From: Exiguobacterium sp. J17977
GTDB lineage: Bacteria > Bacillota > Bacilli > Exiguobacteriales > Exiguobacteriaceae
Length of the DNA: 64,000 bases
Assembly (NCBI RefSeq): GCF_018616375.1
Contig: NZ_JAEQBB010000003.1
Coordinates: forward strand, 248,001 to 312,000
Direction of reading: 5' to 3'
Of the stretch, positions 49,660-60,040 are shown piece by piece. Position 1 is the first letter of the stretch. The number at the start of each line of letters is the position of its first letter. The notes under the pieces were generated by a model. It was not told where the DNA came from, searched no databases, and saw only the letters and a program-made list of their open reading frames with translations. A program made the position numbers and the translations under genes.

Positions 49660-50301
49660 GTGGAACATTCATCCTATGAAGGTTACGTGGAAAACTTGGT
49701 CACGCCGCGGTCCCCGCTCTTGGCGGAGATGGAGGCGTTCGCGAAAGAACACCACGTGCCAATCATGGACTTGACCGGTTCAGAAGTGTTGCTGTCGCTT
49801 CTGGCGTTGCAGCGCCCGGCCCGCATCCTCGAGGTCGGGACAGCCATCGGCTATAGCGCGATTCGGATGGCCGAGCTGTTACCGGACGCTGAAATCGTCA
49901 CAATCGAGCGGAATGCGCGACGTCACGAAGAGGCGCTCGGCTTTATCGGACGCTCGGACGTGTCGGACCGAATCACCGTCATCCATGGAGATGCGGTCGA
50001 ATTGATTGGGACGATTGAAGGAGAATTCGATGCGGTCTTTATCGATGCGGCCAAAGGCCAGTATCAAAAATTCTTTGATGGGTATGGCGCTTTAGTACCA
50101 ATTGGTGGTACGATTTACAGCGATAATTTATTTTTACGAGGGGACGTCCTGCTCGAAGACGTGTCAGTGCTTGACCGCCGCCGCCGCCGGCTCGTCCGTC
50201 TCGTAAAAGAGTTTACTGAGCAATTGATGGCACGGACCGATTATCATACTGCAATTTTGCCCCTTGGTGATGGCCTAGCAATCAGTCGTAAATTACGATG
50301 A
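49660..50301 (+). CDS. trmR: SAM-dependent O-methyltransferase TrmR (YrrM)
   Basis: A 213-residue class I methyltransferase. The SAM site is [18 protein letters not shown], the acidic residue after strand 2 lies in VTIERNARR, and the metal-binding region is [14 protein letters not shown] with YSDNLFLRG. It belongs to the COMT-like methyltransferase_3 family. B. subtilis YrrM is TrmR, which methylates 5-hydroxyuridine 34 in tRNA; the same place between mltG and udk supports this. Start GTG 49660 is six bases after GAGGTG; a GTG at 49651 lies in the site. Confidence 0.88.
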   Translation: MEHSSYEGYVENLVTPRSPLLAEMEAFAKEHHVPIMDLTGSEVLLSLLALQRPARILEVGTAIGYSAIRMAELLPDAEIVTIERNARRHEEALGFIGRSDVSDRITVIHGDAVELIGTIEGEFDAVFIDAAKGQYQKFFDGYGALVPIGGTIYSDNLFLRGDVLLEDVSVLDRRRRRLVRLVKEFTEQLMARTDYHTAILPLGDGLAISRKLR

Positions 50302-50317
50302 GGAGGATTTAACTTTG

Positions 50318-50953
50318 ATGCAACATAAACCCGTCATTATCGGCGTGGCCGGGGGCACCGGATCAGGCAAGACGACCGTGGCCCGCGCGCTCGTGGATGC
50401 GTTCAAAGGACAATCGGTCGTCATGATCGAGCAAGACGCGTATTATAAAGACCAGTCAGAGATGACGATGGAAGAACGGTATAAGACGAACTATGACCAT
50501 CCGTTCGCATTCGATAACGATTTATTGATTGAACATATCAAACAGTTACAAGAACATAAGGCGGTTGAGAAGCCGGTATATGATTATGCCGCACACACAC
50601 GTTCGGATCAGACGATTTTGATTGAACCGGTCGATGTCGTCATCGTCGAAGGTATTTTGGCGCTCGAGGACGACCGTCTCCGTGATTTGATGGATATTAA
50701 AGTATTCGTCGACACGGACGCGGACGTGCGGATTTTACGCCGGATGCAACGTGATTTGAATGAGCGGGGCCGGTCAATCGACTCGGTTGTCGCCCAGTAT
50801 ACGAACGTCGTCCGGCCGATGCATCTTCAATTTTGTGAGCCGACGAAACGCTACGCGGATATCATCGTCCCTGAAGGCGGAGAGAACTTTGTCGCCATCG
50901 ATTTGCTCGTGACGAAGATTCGCTGGGTGCTCACGGAACGCAACCGGGCATAA
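50318..50953 (+). CDS. udk: Uridine kinase Udk
   Basis: A 211-residue pyrimidine salvage kinase that makes UMP and CMP. Walker A is [17 protein letters not shown], with [19 protein letters not shown] (family hallmark) and [14 protein letters not shown] 50315 is adjacent, but ATG 50318 matches the homologue start, with AGGAGGA overlapping the trmR stop. B. subtilis has the two peptidase genes yrrN and yrrO between yrrM and udk; they are missing here. Confidence 0.96.
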   Translation: MQHKPVIIGVAGGTGSGKTTVARALVDAFKGQSVVMIEQDAYYKDQSEMTMEERYKTNYDHPFAFDNDLLIEHIKQLQEHKAVEKPVYDYAAHTRSDQTILIEPVDVVIVEGILALEDDRLRDLMDIKVFVDTDADVRILRRMQRDLNERGRSIDSVVAQYTNVVRPMHLQFCEPTKRYADIIVPEGGENFVAIDLLVTKIRWVLTERNRA

Positions 50954-50966
50954 AGGAAATAAATCG

Positions 50967-50995
50967 TTTTCAATTTAACCTAGCTGTAATATACT
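50967..50995 (+). promoter_or_regulatory. Promoter of greA
   Basis: TTTTCA, a 17-base spacer and TATACT, 26 bases before the greA start. Confidence 0.6.
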
Positions 50996-51020
50996 AGGAG
51001 ACAATGAAGGAGTGACAGAA

Positions 51021-51494
51021 ATGGCTGAAAAACAACATTACATGACGTTAGACGGAAAAGCGAAAATCGAAAATGAATTGAACGAACTGAAGACGGTACG
51101 CCGTAAAGAAGTCGTTGAGAATATTAAGATTGCCCGCGATTTCGGAGACTTGTCTGAGAACGCTGAATACGATGCAGCGAAAGAAGAGCAGGCAATGGTC
51201 GAAGGACGGATTGCTCAACTCGAAGAGATGCTTCGTAACGCAGTCATCATCCAAGACGATGTGGCTGATAACTCGATGGTCGCAATCGGAAAGACCGTGA
51301 CGTTCTTCATTCAAGAAGATAACGAGAACGAGACGTACACAATCGTCGGTGGCGCTGAGGCTGACCCGTTCACAGGGAAAATCTCGAACGAATCACCGAT
51401 TGCAAAAGCACTTCTCGGCCGTACGGTCGGAGATGTCGTCAACGTGCAAACGCCAGGCGGCGACATGGTCGTCGAAATCAAAGAAATCAAGTAA
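51021..51494 (+). CDS. greA: Transcript cleavage factor GreA
   Basis: A 157-residue RNA polymerase factor that rescues backtracked complexes. The N-terminal coiled coil carries [22 protein letters not shown] and the tip acidic pair in [17 protein letters not shown]. The C-terminal FKBP-like domain ends [19 protein letters not shown] 51012 overlaps the AAGGAGTG site; ATG 51021 is used. Confidence 0.97.
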   Translation: MAEKQHYMTLDGKAKIENELNELKTVRRKEVVENIKIARDFGDLSENAEYDAAKEEQAMVEGRIAQLEEMLRNAVIIQDDVADNSMVAIGKTVTFFIQEDNENETYTIVGGAEADPFTGKISNESPIAKALLGRTVGDVVNVQTPGGDMVVEIKEIK

Positions 51495-51502
51495 CACAAA
51501 TG

Positions 51503-51534
51503 AGCGACTTCCACATGGATGTCGCTCTCTTTCT
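51503..51534 (+). terminator. Weak terminator after greA
   Basis: GAGCGAC..CCA / TGG..GTCGCTC hairpin, then CTCTTTCTG. The broken T run suggests partial read-through into mtnN. Confidence 0.5.
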
Positions 51535-51549
51535 GAGGAGGCACTTATA

Positions 51550-52254
51550 ATGAAAATTGGAATCATTGGAGCAATGGAAGAAGAAGTGAACTTGCTCCGC
51601 AACGAATTGACAGAACGGACGGACACGGAAATCGCTAACTATCACTTCTACGAAGGGTACCTCGGCAACGTCGAAGTCGTCATTTTGAAGTCAGGGATCG
51701 GGAAAGTGAACGCGGCCATCGGCACGACGCTTCTTATTGATAAGTTCAAACCAGATGTCGTCATCAATACCGGTTCGGCGGGTGGCTTCAAAAAAGGAAT
51801 GAAAGTCGGAGATGTCGTCGTCTCGACCGAAGTCCGTCATCACGATGTTGACGTGACCGCGTTCGGCTACGAGTATGGCCAAGTGCCAGGCATGCCGGCA
51901 GCGTACAAAGCTGATGCTCATCTGATGGATGTCTGTAAAGAAGTGATTGAGAGCCTCCATGATGTGAACGTGCATACGGGTCTCATCGTGACTGGTGATT
52001 CATTCATCAACGACTCGAAACGTGTCGCCGACATCCTCGGGCATTTCGAAGGCGTCGCGGCCGTCGAGATGGAAGCCGCACCGATTGCGCAGACGTGCTA
52101 TCAGTTCGGGATTCCGTTCGTCGTGACCCGTTCAATCTCGGACAGTGCCGACGAAGAAGCAAACTTGTCGTTCGACGAATTTTTAGAGACGGCATCAATC
52201 AACTCGGCAAAAATGGTCATGGCCGTCACGAAACGACTCGGTCAAAGTGAATAA
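51550..52254 (+). CDS. mtnN: 5'-methylthioadenosine/S-adenosylhomocysteine nucleosidase
   Basis: A 234-residue Pfs-type hydrolase that releases adenine from MTA and SAH, recycling methionine and clearing SAM by-products. [13 protein letters not shown] holds the catalytic-region glutamate, followed by [30 protein letters not shown] and the catalytic aspartate in [10 protein letters not shown]. It follows a site at GAGGAGG. A longer in-frame reading from 51349 crosses greA and is not used. Confidence 0.96.
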   Translation: MKIGIIGAMEEEVNLLRNELTERTDTEIANYHFYEGYLGNVEVVILKSGIGKVNAAIGTTLLIDKFKPDVVINTGSAGGFKKGMKVGDVVVSTEVRHHDVDVTAFGYEYGQVPGMPAAYKADAHLMDVCKEVIESLHDVNVHTGLIVTGDSFINDSKRVADILGHFEGVAAVEMEAAPIAQTCYQFGIPFVVTRSISDSADEEANLSFDEFLETASINSAKMVMAVTKRLGQSE

Positions 52255-52257
52255 TCG

Positions 52258-52285
52258 AGAGGGATGCGTTGACATCCCTTTTTTA
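52258..52285 (+). terminator. Terminator of mtnN, overlapping the fabH promoter
   Basis: GGGATG, a 6-base loop and CATCCC, then T6. The loop and 3' arm contain the TTGACA of the fabH promoter. Confidence 0.85.
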
Positions 52286-52297
52286 TTCCCTTATATT
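52269..52297 (+). promoter_or_regulatory. Promoter of fabH-fabF
   Basis: TTGACA, a 17-base spacer and TATATT. The spacing is ideal. The -35 lies inside the mtnN terminator hairpin and the -10 overlaps the start of the FapR box. Confidence 0.8.
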
Positions 52298-52312
52298 AGT
52301 ACCAGATACTAA
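52296..52312. promoter_or_regulatory. FapR operator
   Basis: TTAGTACCAGATACTAA: perfect inverted hexamers TTAGTA/TACTAA around five bases, as in the FapR consensus TTAGTACCNNGTACTAA-like sites. FapR represses fatty acid synthesis genes until malonyl-CoA releases it. It covers the transcription start of fabH. Confidence 0.88.
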
Positions 52313-52329
52313 GAATAGGGGTCATCAAT

Positions 52330-53289
52330 ATGAACATTGGAATCATTGGAATCGGTTCGTTCCTTCCGGAGCACCGGGTCACGAACATCGATTTGGAAAA
52401 ACGAATGGATACGAGCGATGAATGGATTCGGACCCGCACCGGGATCGAGGCGCGACATTTGGCCGACGCTGATCTCTCGGTCGCCGATATGGCCACACAT
52501 GCTGCCGAGCGGGCGCTCCAAAGCGCAGGCGTCTCAATTGAAGATATCGACGCGATTATTTGTGCGACGGCGACGGCGCCCTCGTTCCCGGCGACAGCGT
52601 GTCTCGTTCAGGCCAACCTCGGAGCCAAGCGAGCGGTCGCTTTCGACGTCAGTGCCGCCTGTAGCGGCTTCATCTTCGCAATGGATACGGCGAAGAGCAT
52701 GATGCAGGCGAAAGGCTTGAAACGGACGCTCGTCATCGGGGCCGAGAAGATGGGGAACCTCATCGACTGGGACGATCGCTCGACGGCCGTCTTGTTCGGT
52801 GATGGGGCAGGTGCCGTCGTCCTCGGTGAAGACGACGTCGCCGCCATCGATTCCATCGTACTCGGCAGCGACGGGACCGGCGGAAAGTTCTTATATGAGA
52901 ACGAAGAAGGTAAAATCGTCATGAACGGACGCGAAGTCTTCAAGTTCGCTGTTCGTAAAATGCCGGATATCGTGCTCGAGGCATTAGAAGGAGCCGGGAA
53001 ATCGATTGATGACCTGGACGTCCTCGTGCCGCACCAAGCCAACCGTCGCATCATCGACGCTGCGATTGAACGGTTAGGGCTTCAAGAAGAAAAAGTTGTC
53101 GTCACGATTCAAGACCATGCGAACACGTCAGCCGCTTCGATTCCGCTCGCTTTGGCCGAAGCGGTCAAGCACGGGAAGATTTCAAACGGTCAGACGGTCG
53201 TCGTCGCCGGATTCGGCGCCGGGCTCACATGGGGAGCGAGTTGTCTAACATGGAATAACGCTAACATCACGGAGGAGATTAACGCATGA
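52330..53289 (+). CDS. fabH: 3-oxoacyl-ACP synthase III FabH
   Basis: A 319-residue condensing enzyme that starts fatty acid synthesis by joining an acyl-CoA primer to malonyl-ACP. The triad is cysteine in [13 protein letters not shown], histidine in VPHQANRRI and asparagine in [29 protein letters not shown] is the N-terminal signature. It overlaps fabF by four bases (ATGA) and is under the FapR-type promoter. Confidence 0.97.
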   Translation: MNIGIIGIGSFLPEHRVTNIDLEKRMDTSDEWIRTRTGIEARHLADADLSVADMATHAAERALQSAGVSIEDIDAIICATATAPSFPATACLVQANLGAKRAVAFDVSAACSGFIFAMDTAKSMMQAKGLKRTLVIGAEKMGNLIDWDDRSTAVLFGDGAGAVVLGEDDVAAIDSIVLGSDGTGGKFLYENEEGKIVMNGREVFKFAVRKMPDIVLEALEGAGKSIDDLDVLVPHQANRRIIDAAIERLGLQEEKVVVTIQDHANTSAASIPLALAEAVKHGKISNGQTVVVAGFGAGLTWGASCLTWNNANITEEINA

Positions 53290-54518
53290 AACGAGTAGTC
53301 ATCACAGGATTAGGAGTCGTATCCCCACTCGGGAACGATGTTACGGCAATGTGGGAGCGACTGTTGAACGGGGACAATGCAGTCGATACGTTAACGAAGA
53401 TTGATATTAGCCAATATCCCGCCAAAGTCGGGGCTGAAGTCAAAGAATGGAACATTGATCACTTGGTCGAGCCGAAAGAGGCGCGCAAGATGGATTCGTT
53501 CATCCAATATTCGATTTTAGCCGCTGACGCCGCGCATCGGGATAGCGGTCTAGATGTGAAAGCAATCGCGAACGAAGTCGGGATTTGGATTGGAAGCGGA
53601 ATCGGTGGGGTCGAGACAATCGACAAACAAGCGAGCATCTTGCATGAGCGGGGACCACGCCGCATCAGCCCGTTCTTCATCCCGATGATGATTCCGAACA
53701 TGGCGAGCGGTCAAGTCTCGATTTATCTCGGGGCGAAAGGACCAAGCAACTGTTCGGTCACGGCTTGTGCCTCTGGAACAAACTCAATCGGGGAAGCATT
53801 CAAAGTCATTCAACGCGGCGATGCGCTCGCGATGTTCGCGGGTGGGGCCGAGGCGCCAATCACACCGCTCTCGTTCTCAGGATTCTGTGCCAACAAGGCG
53901 CTATCGACGAATCCGGACCCGAACACGGCGTGCCGACCGTTCGATGCGAACCGTGACGGGTTCATCATGGGTGAAGGTGCGGGCGTGCTCGTTCTCGAGG
54001 AATACGAGCATGCGAAAGCGCGCGGTGCGAAAATGTATGCGGAAGTCGTCGGATACGGCATGAGTTCGGACGCCTACCATATCACGGCGCCGTCACCAGA
54101 AGCGGAAGGTGGATCGAAAGCGATGAACGAGGCGCTTCGGGACGCGGGGATTCGTCCAGAAGATGTGCAATATATCAACGCTCACGGGACGAGCACACCG
54201 CTCAACGATATGTTGGAGACGAAAGCCATCCACAACGTCTTCGGTGACCATGCGCACAACTTGGCCGTCAACTCATCAAAATCGATGATCGGGCACTTGC
54301 TCGGTGCAGCCGGCGGAGTCGAGGCCGTCATTACAGCGCTATCGATTCATGAGGGACGGATTCACCCGACGATCAACTGTGAGACACCGGCAGACGATTG
54401 TGATTTAGATTATGTCCGTGACGGAAATCGGGAACTTGATATCCAGTACGCACTCAGCAACTCACTTGGCTTCGGAGGCCATAACGCGACGCTCGCGTTC
54501 GCAAAAGTAAACGACTAA
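53286..54518 (+). CDS. fabF: 3-oxoacyl-ACP synthase II FabF
   Basis: A 410-residue elongating condensing enzyme. The nucleophile is in [14 protein letters not shown], the histidines are in [11 protein letters not shown] and [15 protein letters not shown], and the gate region is [11 protein letters not shown]. The start [15 protein letters not shown] is typical. Translationally coupled to fabH as in B. subtilis fabHA-fabF. Confidence 0.97.
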   Translation: MKRVVITGLGVVSPLGNDVTAMWERLLNGDNAVDTLTKIDISQYPAKVGAEVKEWNIDHLVEPKEARKMDSFIQYSILAADAAHRDSGLDVKAIANEVGIWIGSGIGGVETIDKQASILHERGPRRISPFFIPMMIPNMASGQVSIYLGAKGPSNCSVTACASGTNSIGEAFKVIQRGDALAMFAGGAEAPITPLSFSGFCANKALSTNPDPNTACRPFDANRDGFIMGEGAGVLVLEEYEHAKARGAKMYAEVVGYGMSSDAYHITAPSPEAEGGSKAMNEALRDAGIRPEDVQYINAHGTSTPLNDMLETKAIHNVFGDHAHNLAVNSSKSMIGHLLGAAGGVEAVITALSIHEGRIHPTINCETPADDCDLDYVRDGNRELDIQYALSNSLGFGGHNATLAFAKVND

Positions 54519-54584
54519 TAGTAGAAAAAAGTGGCAAAAACGGGTAGGGTATAAGGGTTGAGCTAACAGAGAGGAGAATGCCAG

Positions 54585-56117
54585 ATGAAACGATTTTTCA
54601 TCGGTGCCGCCTTGTTGAGTTCAGTCCTTATCCTTTTTTTCGTTATATGGTACGGACAACGAGAGCAGGCACGAGAATTAGTACCACCTGAAGAACAAAT
54701 CGTGACGATTCATGGGGAGATGTTGCCGGAGCAACCGAATACGCTGCTCGCCATCGACCCGAGTTCACAGACCGTGCTATCGCATATTTATGAAGGATTG
54801 TATCGCTTCGGTGCGGACGGGGAGATCGAACCGGGACTCGTCGAGACGATGACCCGATCAGAAGACGGCGCGACATACACGTTCAAGTTGAAAGAAAGTC
54901 AAACCGTGAACGGGAATACGGTCACAGCCGAGACGTTCGTCGATCATTTCCGGATGCTCGCTGATGACGACACGAACTCTCCGTTCAGTTTCCTCTTGGA
55001 GGACGTTCTGAACGGAAAAGCAATCAGTCTCGGGACGAAAGAACCAGAGACGCTCGGCGTGAAGGCGGTCGATGCGCGGACGCTTGAGTTGACACTCGAA
55101 CGTCCGATGGAAGGGTTCGAGCAGATTTTGGCGATGCCGGCCTTTCTGCCGCAGACGATGGTCGGTGAATGGCAAGAGCTTGATGCGAACGGACCGTTTC
55201 AAATCGAATCGTTGGATGCGGCCCAAATCACACTGACGAAAAACGAGGCGTATTACGATGCCGACCGTATCACGCTTGAAAAGATTATGCTATTGGCGGA
55301 TGAAGGACTGGATTCAGAACCGGATGGCATCCATCCGATTCCGTACGGCACGGACGAAGCGACCATCGACTCGCTTGAAGGGAAGCTCGTCGACGTCCCG
55401 CGGAGCGGCGTCTTCTATTTGAAACCGAATGTGGATGAGTATCCGTTCGATGATGCCGATTTCCGGCGCTCGCTCGCCCTCGCTTTAAATCGGGAAGCCT
55501 TGGAAGATTCGCTCGCACGGGCCGAAGTGACGACCGAACGATTGCTCGTCACCGATGAAGCGGAACTCGATCCTTCACTCGACGGGGAAGCGGCCGCGCT
55601 GTTCGAGGATGTGCTCGAGCGACTCGAGGAAGACGAGATTGAAATCGAGTTGCTCAGTTTTGTCGATGACGAGGCACGTCAAATCGCCCAGACGATTGAA
55701 ACGGAACTTGAAAAACTTCCGGGTCTGCAAGTGAACGTCGTTGAACTCCCGCTCGGGGACAAAGTTAGGCAAGAAGTCGCAGGAGAGTATGCGTTGTCGC
55801 TTTCAGGTTGGCAGCCAGACTATCCGCTATTCAGTGCCTATTTGACCCAATTTGAGACAGATAATTATTTGAATTCGAGCGGATTTGCCGACCAAACGTT
55901 TGATCGATTGATGAATCAGGCCAGTTCGACGGAAGAGCTCGATGCCCGCGATGAGGTGTATCGAGAGGCGGAAAAACGACTGCTGGAAGAAGCTGTCGTT
56001 ATCCCAATCTACCAAGCTGGAAGATCTTACGCGGTCGATTCCAAATATGCGGAAATCGGCTTTCCGACCATCGGTCCTTCGTACGTCCTAACATTTTCTA
56101 AAGTTTATGAAAAATGA
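54585..56117 (+). CDS. Peptide-binding (SBP_bac_5) protein with a non-lipidated N-terminus
   Basis: A 510-residue solute-binding protein of the OppA/DppA class 5 family. It has the landmarks LSHIYEGLYRFGADGEIEPGLVE, YTFKLKESQTVNGNTVTAETFVDHF, NGPFQIES, RRSLALALNREALEDSL, ALSLSGWQPDYPLFSAYLTQF and LLEEAVVIPIYQAG. Unlike the two OppA paralogues downstream it has no lipobox cysteine; its N-terminus is one hydrophobic helix (FFIGAALLSSVLILFFVIWY) that should anchor it. It could serve another importer or act as a sensor. It follows fabF by 66 bases, and a strong hairpin ends it. Confidence 0.85.
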   Translation: MKRFFIGAALLSSVLILFFVIWYGQREQARELVPPEEQIVTIHGEMLPEQPNTLLAIDPSSQTVLSHIYEGLYRFGADGEIEPGLVETMTRSEDGATYTFKLKESQTVNGNTVTAETFVDHFRMLADDDTNSPFSFLLEDVLNGKAISLGTKEPETLGVKAVDARTLELTLERPMEGFEQILAMPAFLPQTMVGEWQELDANGPFQIESLDAAQITLTKNEAYYDADRITLEKIMLLADEGLDSEPDGIHPIPYGTDEATIDSLEGKLVDVPRSGVFYLKPNVDEYPFDDADFRRSLALALNREALEDSLARAEVTTERLLVTDEAELDPSLDGEAAALFEDVLERLEEDEIEIELLSFVDDEARQIAQTIETELEKLPGLQVNVVELPLGDKVRQEVAGEYALSLSGWQPDYPLFSAYLTQFETDNYLNSSGFADQTFDRLMNQASSTEELDARDEVYREAEKRLLEEAVVIPIYQAGRSYAVDSKYAEIGFPTIGPSYVLTFSKVYEK

Positions 56118-56151
56118 GCTAAAAGCCCGTCTCCCTAGGCGGGCTTTTAGC
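56118..56151. terminator. Terminator after the anchored binding protein
   Basis: GCTAAAAGCCCG / CGGGCTTTTAGC stem with a 10-base loop, starting right after the stop codon. The T run is inside the 3' arm. Confidence 0.75.
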
Positions 56152-56190
56152 CTATAGTAAAAATTTTTTAGAAAAATCAAAATAAACACT

Positions 56191-56218
56191 TTGCAAAATT
56201 ATCAGAATATTGTATTAT
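56191..56218 (+). promoter_or_regulatory. oppA (first copy) promoter with CodY-like box
   Basis: TTGCAA, a 16-base spacer and TATTAT. The spacer holds AATTATCAGAATATT (56197-56211), 13 of 15 matches to the CodY consensus AATTTTCWGAAAATT. A weaker copy (11 of 15) lies at 56257-56271. CodY bound here would block polymerase when amino acids are plentiful. Confidence 0.72.
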
Positions 56219-56320
56219 TGCTTCAACGGGATTGTGGTAACAAATTTTGTAAAGTAAACTATCAGAATTTTCTACCATCGTTCATTTCGTTAAAACGAAA
56301 AAAATCAGGGGGTCATCGCA

Positions 56321-57979
56321 ATGAATAAGAAAAAAGGTTTTGCTTTAGCAACGTCGGTAACGCTTCTATCTAGCGCATTCCTAGCGGCATGTTCGACAGG
56401 GGAGGAAGAGGGAGCAACAAATGATAACAACGCATCAGAAAATACTGATGAAGCGCAAGTCCTCAACTTGCTCGATAGCTCAGACATCCCTTCACTTAAC
56501 CCAACGCTTGCAACAGACGCAGTTTCATTCAACGTCTTGAACAACGTTAACGAAGGTCTTTATCGTATGGACGACGAAGATAATCCAACACCAGGGATCG
56601 CGGAGTCACACGAAGTTTCTGAAGACGGTAAAACGTACACGTTCAAAATCCGTGAAGGCGCAACTTGGTCTAACGGCGAGCCTGTAACAGCTAACGACTT
56701 CGAATACGCTTGGAAAGAAGTCCTTAACCCGGACAACGCTTCACAATATGCTTACGTAATGTCAATCATCGAAGGTGCTGAAGCCTATAACACAGGCGAA
56801 GGCGAGCGCGACGCTGTCGGCGTCACAGCTACTGATGAGCAGACACTTGAAGTTAAATTGACTGCACCAGCTGAGTACTTCCTCGGTCTCACAAGCTTCG
56901 GCGTATTCATGCCTAAACTTGAGTCGTTCGACAAAGAGCAAGGCGAGAACTTCGGTACATCTGCAGAGACAACTCTCTACAACGGACCGTTCAAACTCGA
57001 AAGCTGGGAGCGCGAGCAAGGCTGGAAAATGGTCAAAAACGACGACTACTGGGATGCTGAAGCCGTCAAACTTGACGAAATCAACGTCAAAGTCGTTAAA
57101 GAAGTTTCAACAGGCGTAAACTTGTACGAGAACGGTGACGTTGACCGCACTGGTTTGACTTCTGAACTCGTTGCTCAATACCAAGATAACGAAGACTTCT
57201 CGACTGTCGTTGAGCCAACACTCTTCTACCTCCAGTTCAACACTGCGGTTGAAGCACTCGACAACCAAAACATCCGTAACGCGATCGACGCGGCATACGA
57301 TAAAGCAGCGATCTCTGAAACGCTCCTTGCGAACGGTTCAATCCCTGCCAACTACCTCGTACCAAAAGACTTCGTAACTGGACCAGACGGCGCAGACTTC
57401 CGTGAAGCGAACGGCGACATCGGCGGCTACGACGTGGACAAAGCGAAAGATCTTTGGGAAAAAGGACTTGAAGAAATCGGTCAAGACTCTGTCGAAATCG
57501 AGCTCCTCAACTACGACTCAGAATCTGCGAAGCAAATCGGTGAGTTCATCAAAGGTGAACTTGAGAAGAACCTTCCAGGTATCACGCTTACAATCAAGCA
57601 ACAACCGTTCAACAACAAACTTGACCTTGAGAACAAAGGTGAGTTCGAGTTGACATTCGCTGGATGGGGCCCTGACTACCAGGATCCAATGACATTCGTT
57701 GACCTCTTCGTCACTGACGGACCATACAACCGTGGTAAGTGGTCGAACGAAGAATTCGATGCACTCATCGAATCTGCGAAATCAAGCACAGATGCTGAAC
57801 AGCGTTGGGCTGACCTTCAAGCTGCAGAGAAAATCGTTCTTGAAGAGAACGCAATCTCGCCAGTTTACCAACGTGGATCGGCTCGCCTCACGAAGCCATA
57901 CGTTAAAGGAATCGTTGAACATGCGTTCGGCGCTGACTACTCGTACAAGTGGGCATTCATCGAAGGCAAAGAGCAATAA
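56321..57979 (+). CDS. oppA: Oligopeptide ABC transporter substrate-binding lipoprotein OppA, copy 1
   Basis: A 552-residue exported lipoprotein. The signal peptide ends SSAFLAAC with the lipobox cysteine near residue 26, and an acidic N-rich linker follows. Class 5 SBP landmarks are VLNNVNEGLYRMDDEDNPTPG, YTFKIREGATWSNGEPVTANDFEYAW, YNGPFKLESW and ELTFAGWGPDYQDP. It captures peptides for OppBCDF. It is single and terminated, upstream of trpS, while a second copy heads the oppBCD side. AGGGGGGTCATCGCA before the ATG resembles the second copy, consistent with duplication. Codon choice is biased like an abundant protein. Confidence 0.93.
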   Translation: MNKKKGFALATSVTLLSSAFLAACSTGEEEGATNDNNASENTDEAQVLNLLDSSDIPSLNPTLATDAVSFNVLNNVNEGLYRMDDEDNPTPGIAESHEVSEDGKTYTFKIREGATWSNGEPVTANDFEYAWKEVLNPDNASQYAYVMSIIEGAEAYNTGEGERDAVGVTATDEQTLEVKLTAPAEYFLGLTSFGVFMPKLESFDKEQGENFGTSAETTLYNGPFKLESWEREQGWKMVKNDDYWDAEAVKLDEINVKVVKEVSTGVNLYENGDVDRTGLTSELVAQYQDNEDFSTVVEPTLFYLQFNTAVEALDNQNIRNAIDAAYDKAAISETLLANGSIPANYLVPKDFVTGPDGADFREANGDIGGYDVDKAKDLWEKGLEEIGQDSVEIELLNYDSESAKQIGEFIKGELEKNLPGITLTIKQQPFNNKLDLENKGEFELTFAGWGPDYQDPMTFVDLFVTDGPYNRGKWSNEEFDALIESAKSSTDAEQRWADLQAAEKIVLEENAISPVYQRGSARLTKPYVKGIVEHAFGADYSYKWAFIEGKEQ

Positions 57980-57994
57980 GAAACAACACGCATA

Positions 57995-58029
57995 CAAAAA
58001 AGAGACAGGGACGCCTGTCTCTTTTTTTT
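57995..58029 (+). terminator. Terminator of oppA copy 1
   Basis: A6 then AGAGACAGG / CCTGTCTCT with T7. Confidence 0.9.
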
Positions 58030-58055
58030 GTGCCTTCAGTTTGAGCTACCGCGTT

Positions 58056-58094
58056 GTAAAAACAAGCCGCCCTTTGAACGCAAAGGGCGGCTTC
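58056..58094 (-). terminator. Terminator of trpS
   Basis: On the minus strand AAGCCGCCCTTTG / CAAAGGGCGGCTT with a 4-base loop, then GTTTTTAC. Confidence 0.85.
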
Positions 58095-58097
58095 ATG

Positions 58098-59365
<1,268 letters not shown>

Positions 59366-59374
59366 CCATAGTGT

Positions 59375-59404
59375 AGCATATCAACCGTGAAATCGGAAGG
59401 TCAA
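59375..59404 (-). promoter_or_regulatory. Promoter of the trpS leader
   Basis: TTGACC, an 18-base spacer and TATGCT on the minus strand. The stop TGA of the upstream DUF3899 gene is inside the -35. Confidence 0.55.
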
Positions 59405-59769
59405 ACGAGCGTGATCACGTAGGAAAGAATGACGCTTGCGACACCGACATACACCCATCGCCAAGCCGAACGTCTTTGATCGGCGCGCTCTTCCGGTGAC
59501 GCTTCTTCGTCTTCCTCGTAGTCGGGGTCGATTTCTTTCAGCTTGGCCCGGCGATTGCGTCTGAAGCCGTACATGAATCCATCGAATAATCCCGTGGCAC
59601 CCATGTGAGAAAACATACCGACGGCAAAGACAAGAATGCCGCCAACGAACAAGCCGCCGCTTAAATGGAACCAGACCGTCTCATCTTGATAGTAGGAGAC
59701 AGTCGACCAAATCGTGTAGGCAATTGTGACAATTCCCCAAACGATTAATATACTTCTAAAATTTTTCAA
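59401..59769 (-). CDS. DUF3899-like membrane protein
   Basis: A 122-residue protein with three hydrophobic segments (SILIVWGIVTIAYTIW, SGGLFVGGILVFAVGMF, WVYVGVASVILSYVITLV) and an acidic linker EEDEEASPEERADQRR. The GLFVGGILVF...G.....FDGF..G pattern matches DUF3899 proteins of Bacillales, of unknown function. The start is TTG 59769 with AAAGGAG 10 bases upstream; no ATG fits. It is followed by the trpS leader on the same strand. Confidence 0.75.
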   Translation of the reverse strand: MKNFRSILIVWGIVTIAYTIWSTVSYYQDETVWFHLSGGLFVGGILVFAVGMFSHMGATGLFDGFMYGFRRNRRAKLKEIDPDYEEDEEASPEERADQRRSAWRWVYVGVASVILSYVITLV

Positions 59770-59894
59770 TATGACAAACTCCTTTCAGCGTGGATGCGCT
59801 CCACCGAGTCATCCGCCCTATGGCTCTATAATACCGTTGTACAGCATGTATGGCGAGAAGTTCGTGATAAAAATGACAGCAGTTTATTGGGGAG

Positions 59895-59924
59895 TTGACA
59901 GTTTGATTAAAAATTTTTTACAAT
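59895..59924 (+). promoter_or_regulatory. Promoter of oppA copy 2
   Basis: TTGACA, an 18-base spacer and TACAAT. Confidence 0.7.
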
Positions 59925-59957
59925 AGCCCTAACGTTCTTTCGTCGGATACAAAATGA

Positions 59958-59972
59958 AATATTCAGAAAATT
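59958..59972. promoter_or_regulatory. CodY-like box
   Basis: AATATTCAGAAAATT matches the CodY consensus AATTTTCWGAAAATT at 14 of 15 positions. It lies about 30 bases downstream of the expected start of transcription, a road-block position. Confidence 0.78.
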
Positions 59973-60040
59973 AAAGAAAAAGTAAGATGTTACGGTTCGA
60001 CGAAACGCCATGCTTCACGATACAGAAAGGGGACATCGCA

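Noticed and set aside
57171-57653. Several plus-strand ORFs rich in S, T, K and N inside oppA copy 1
   Set aside because: Out-of-frame shadows of the oppA gene; low-complexity composition and no start signals.
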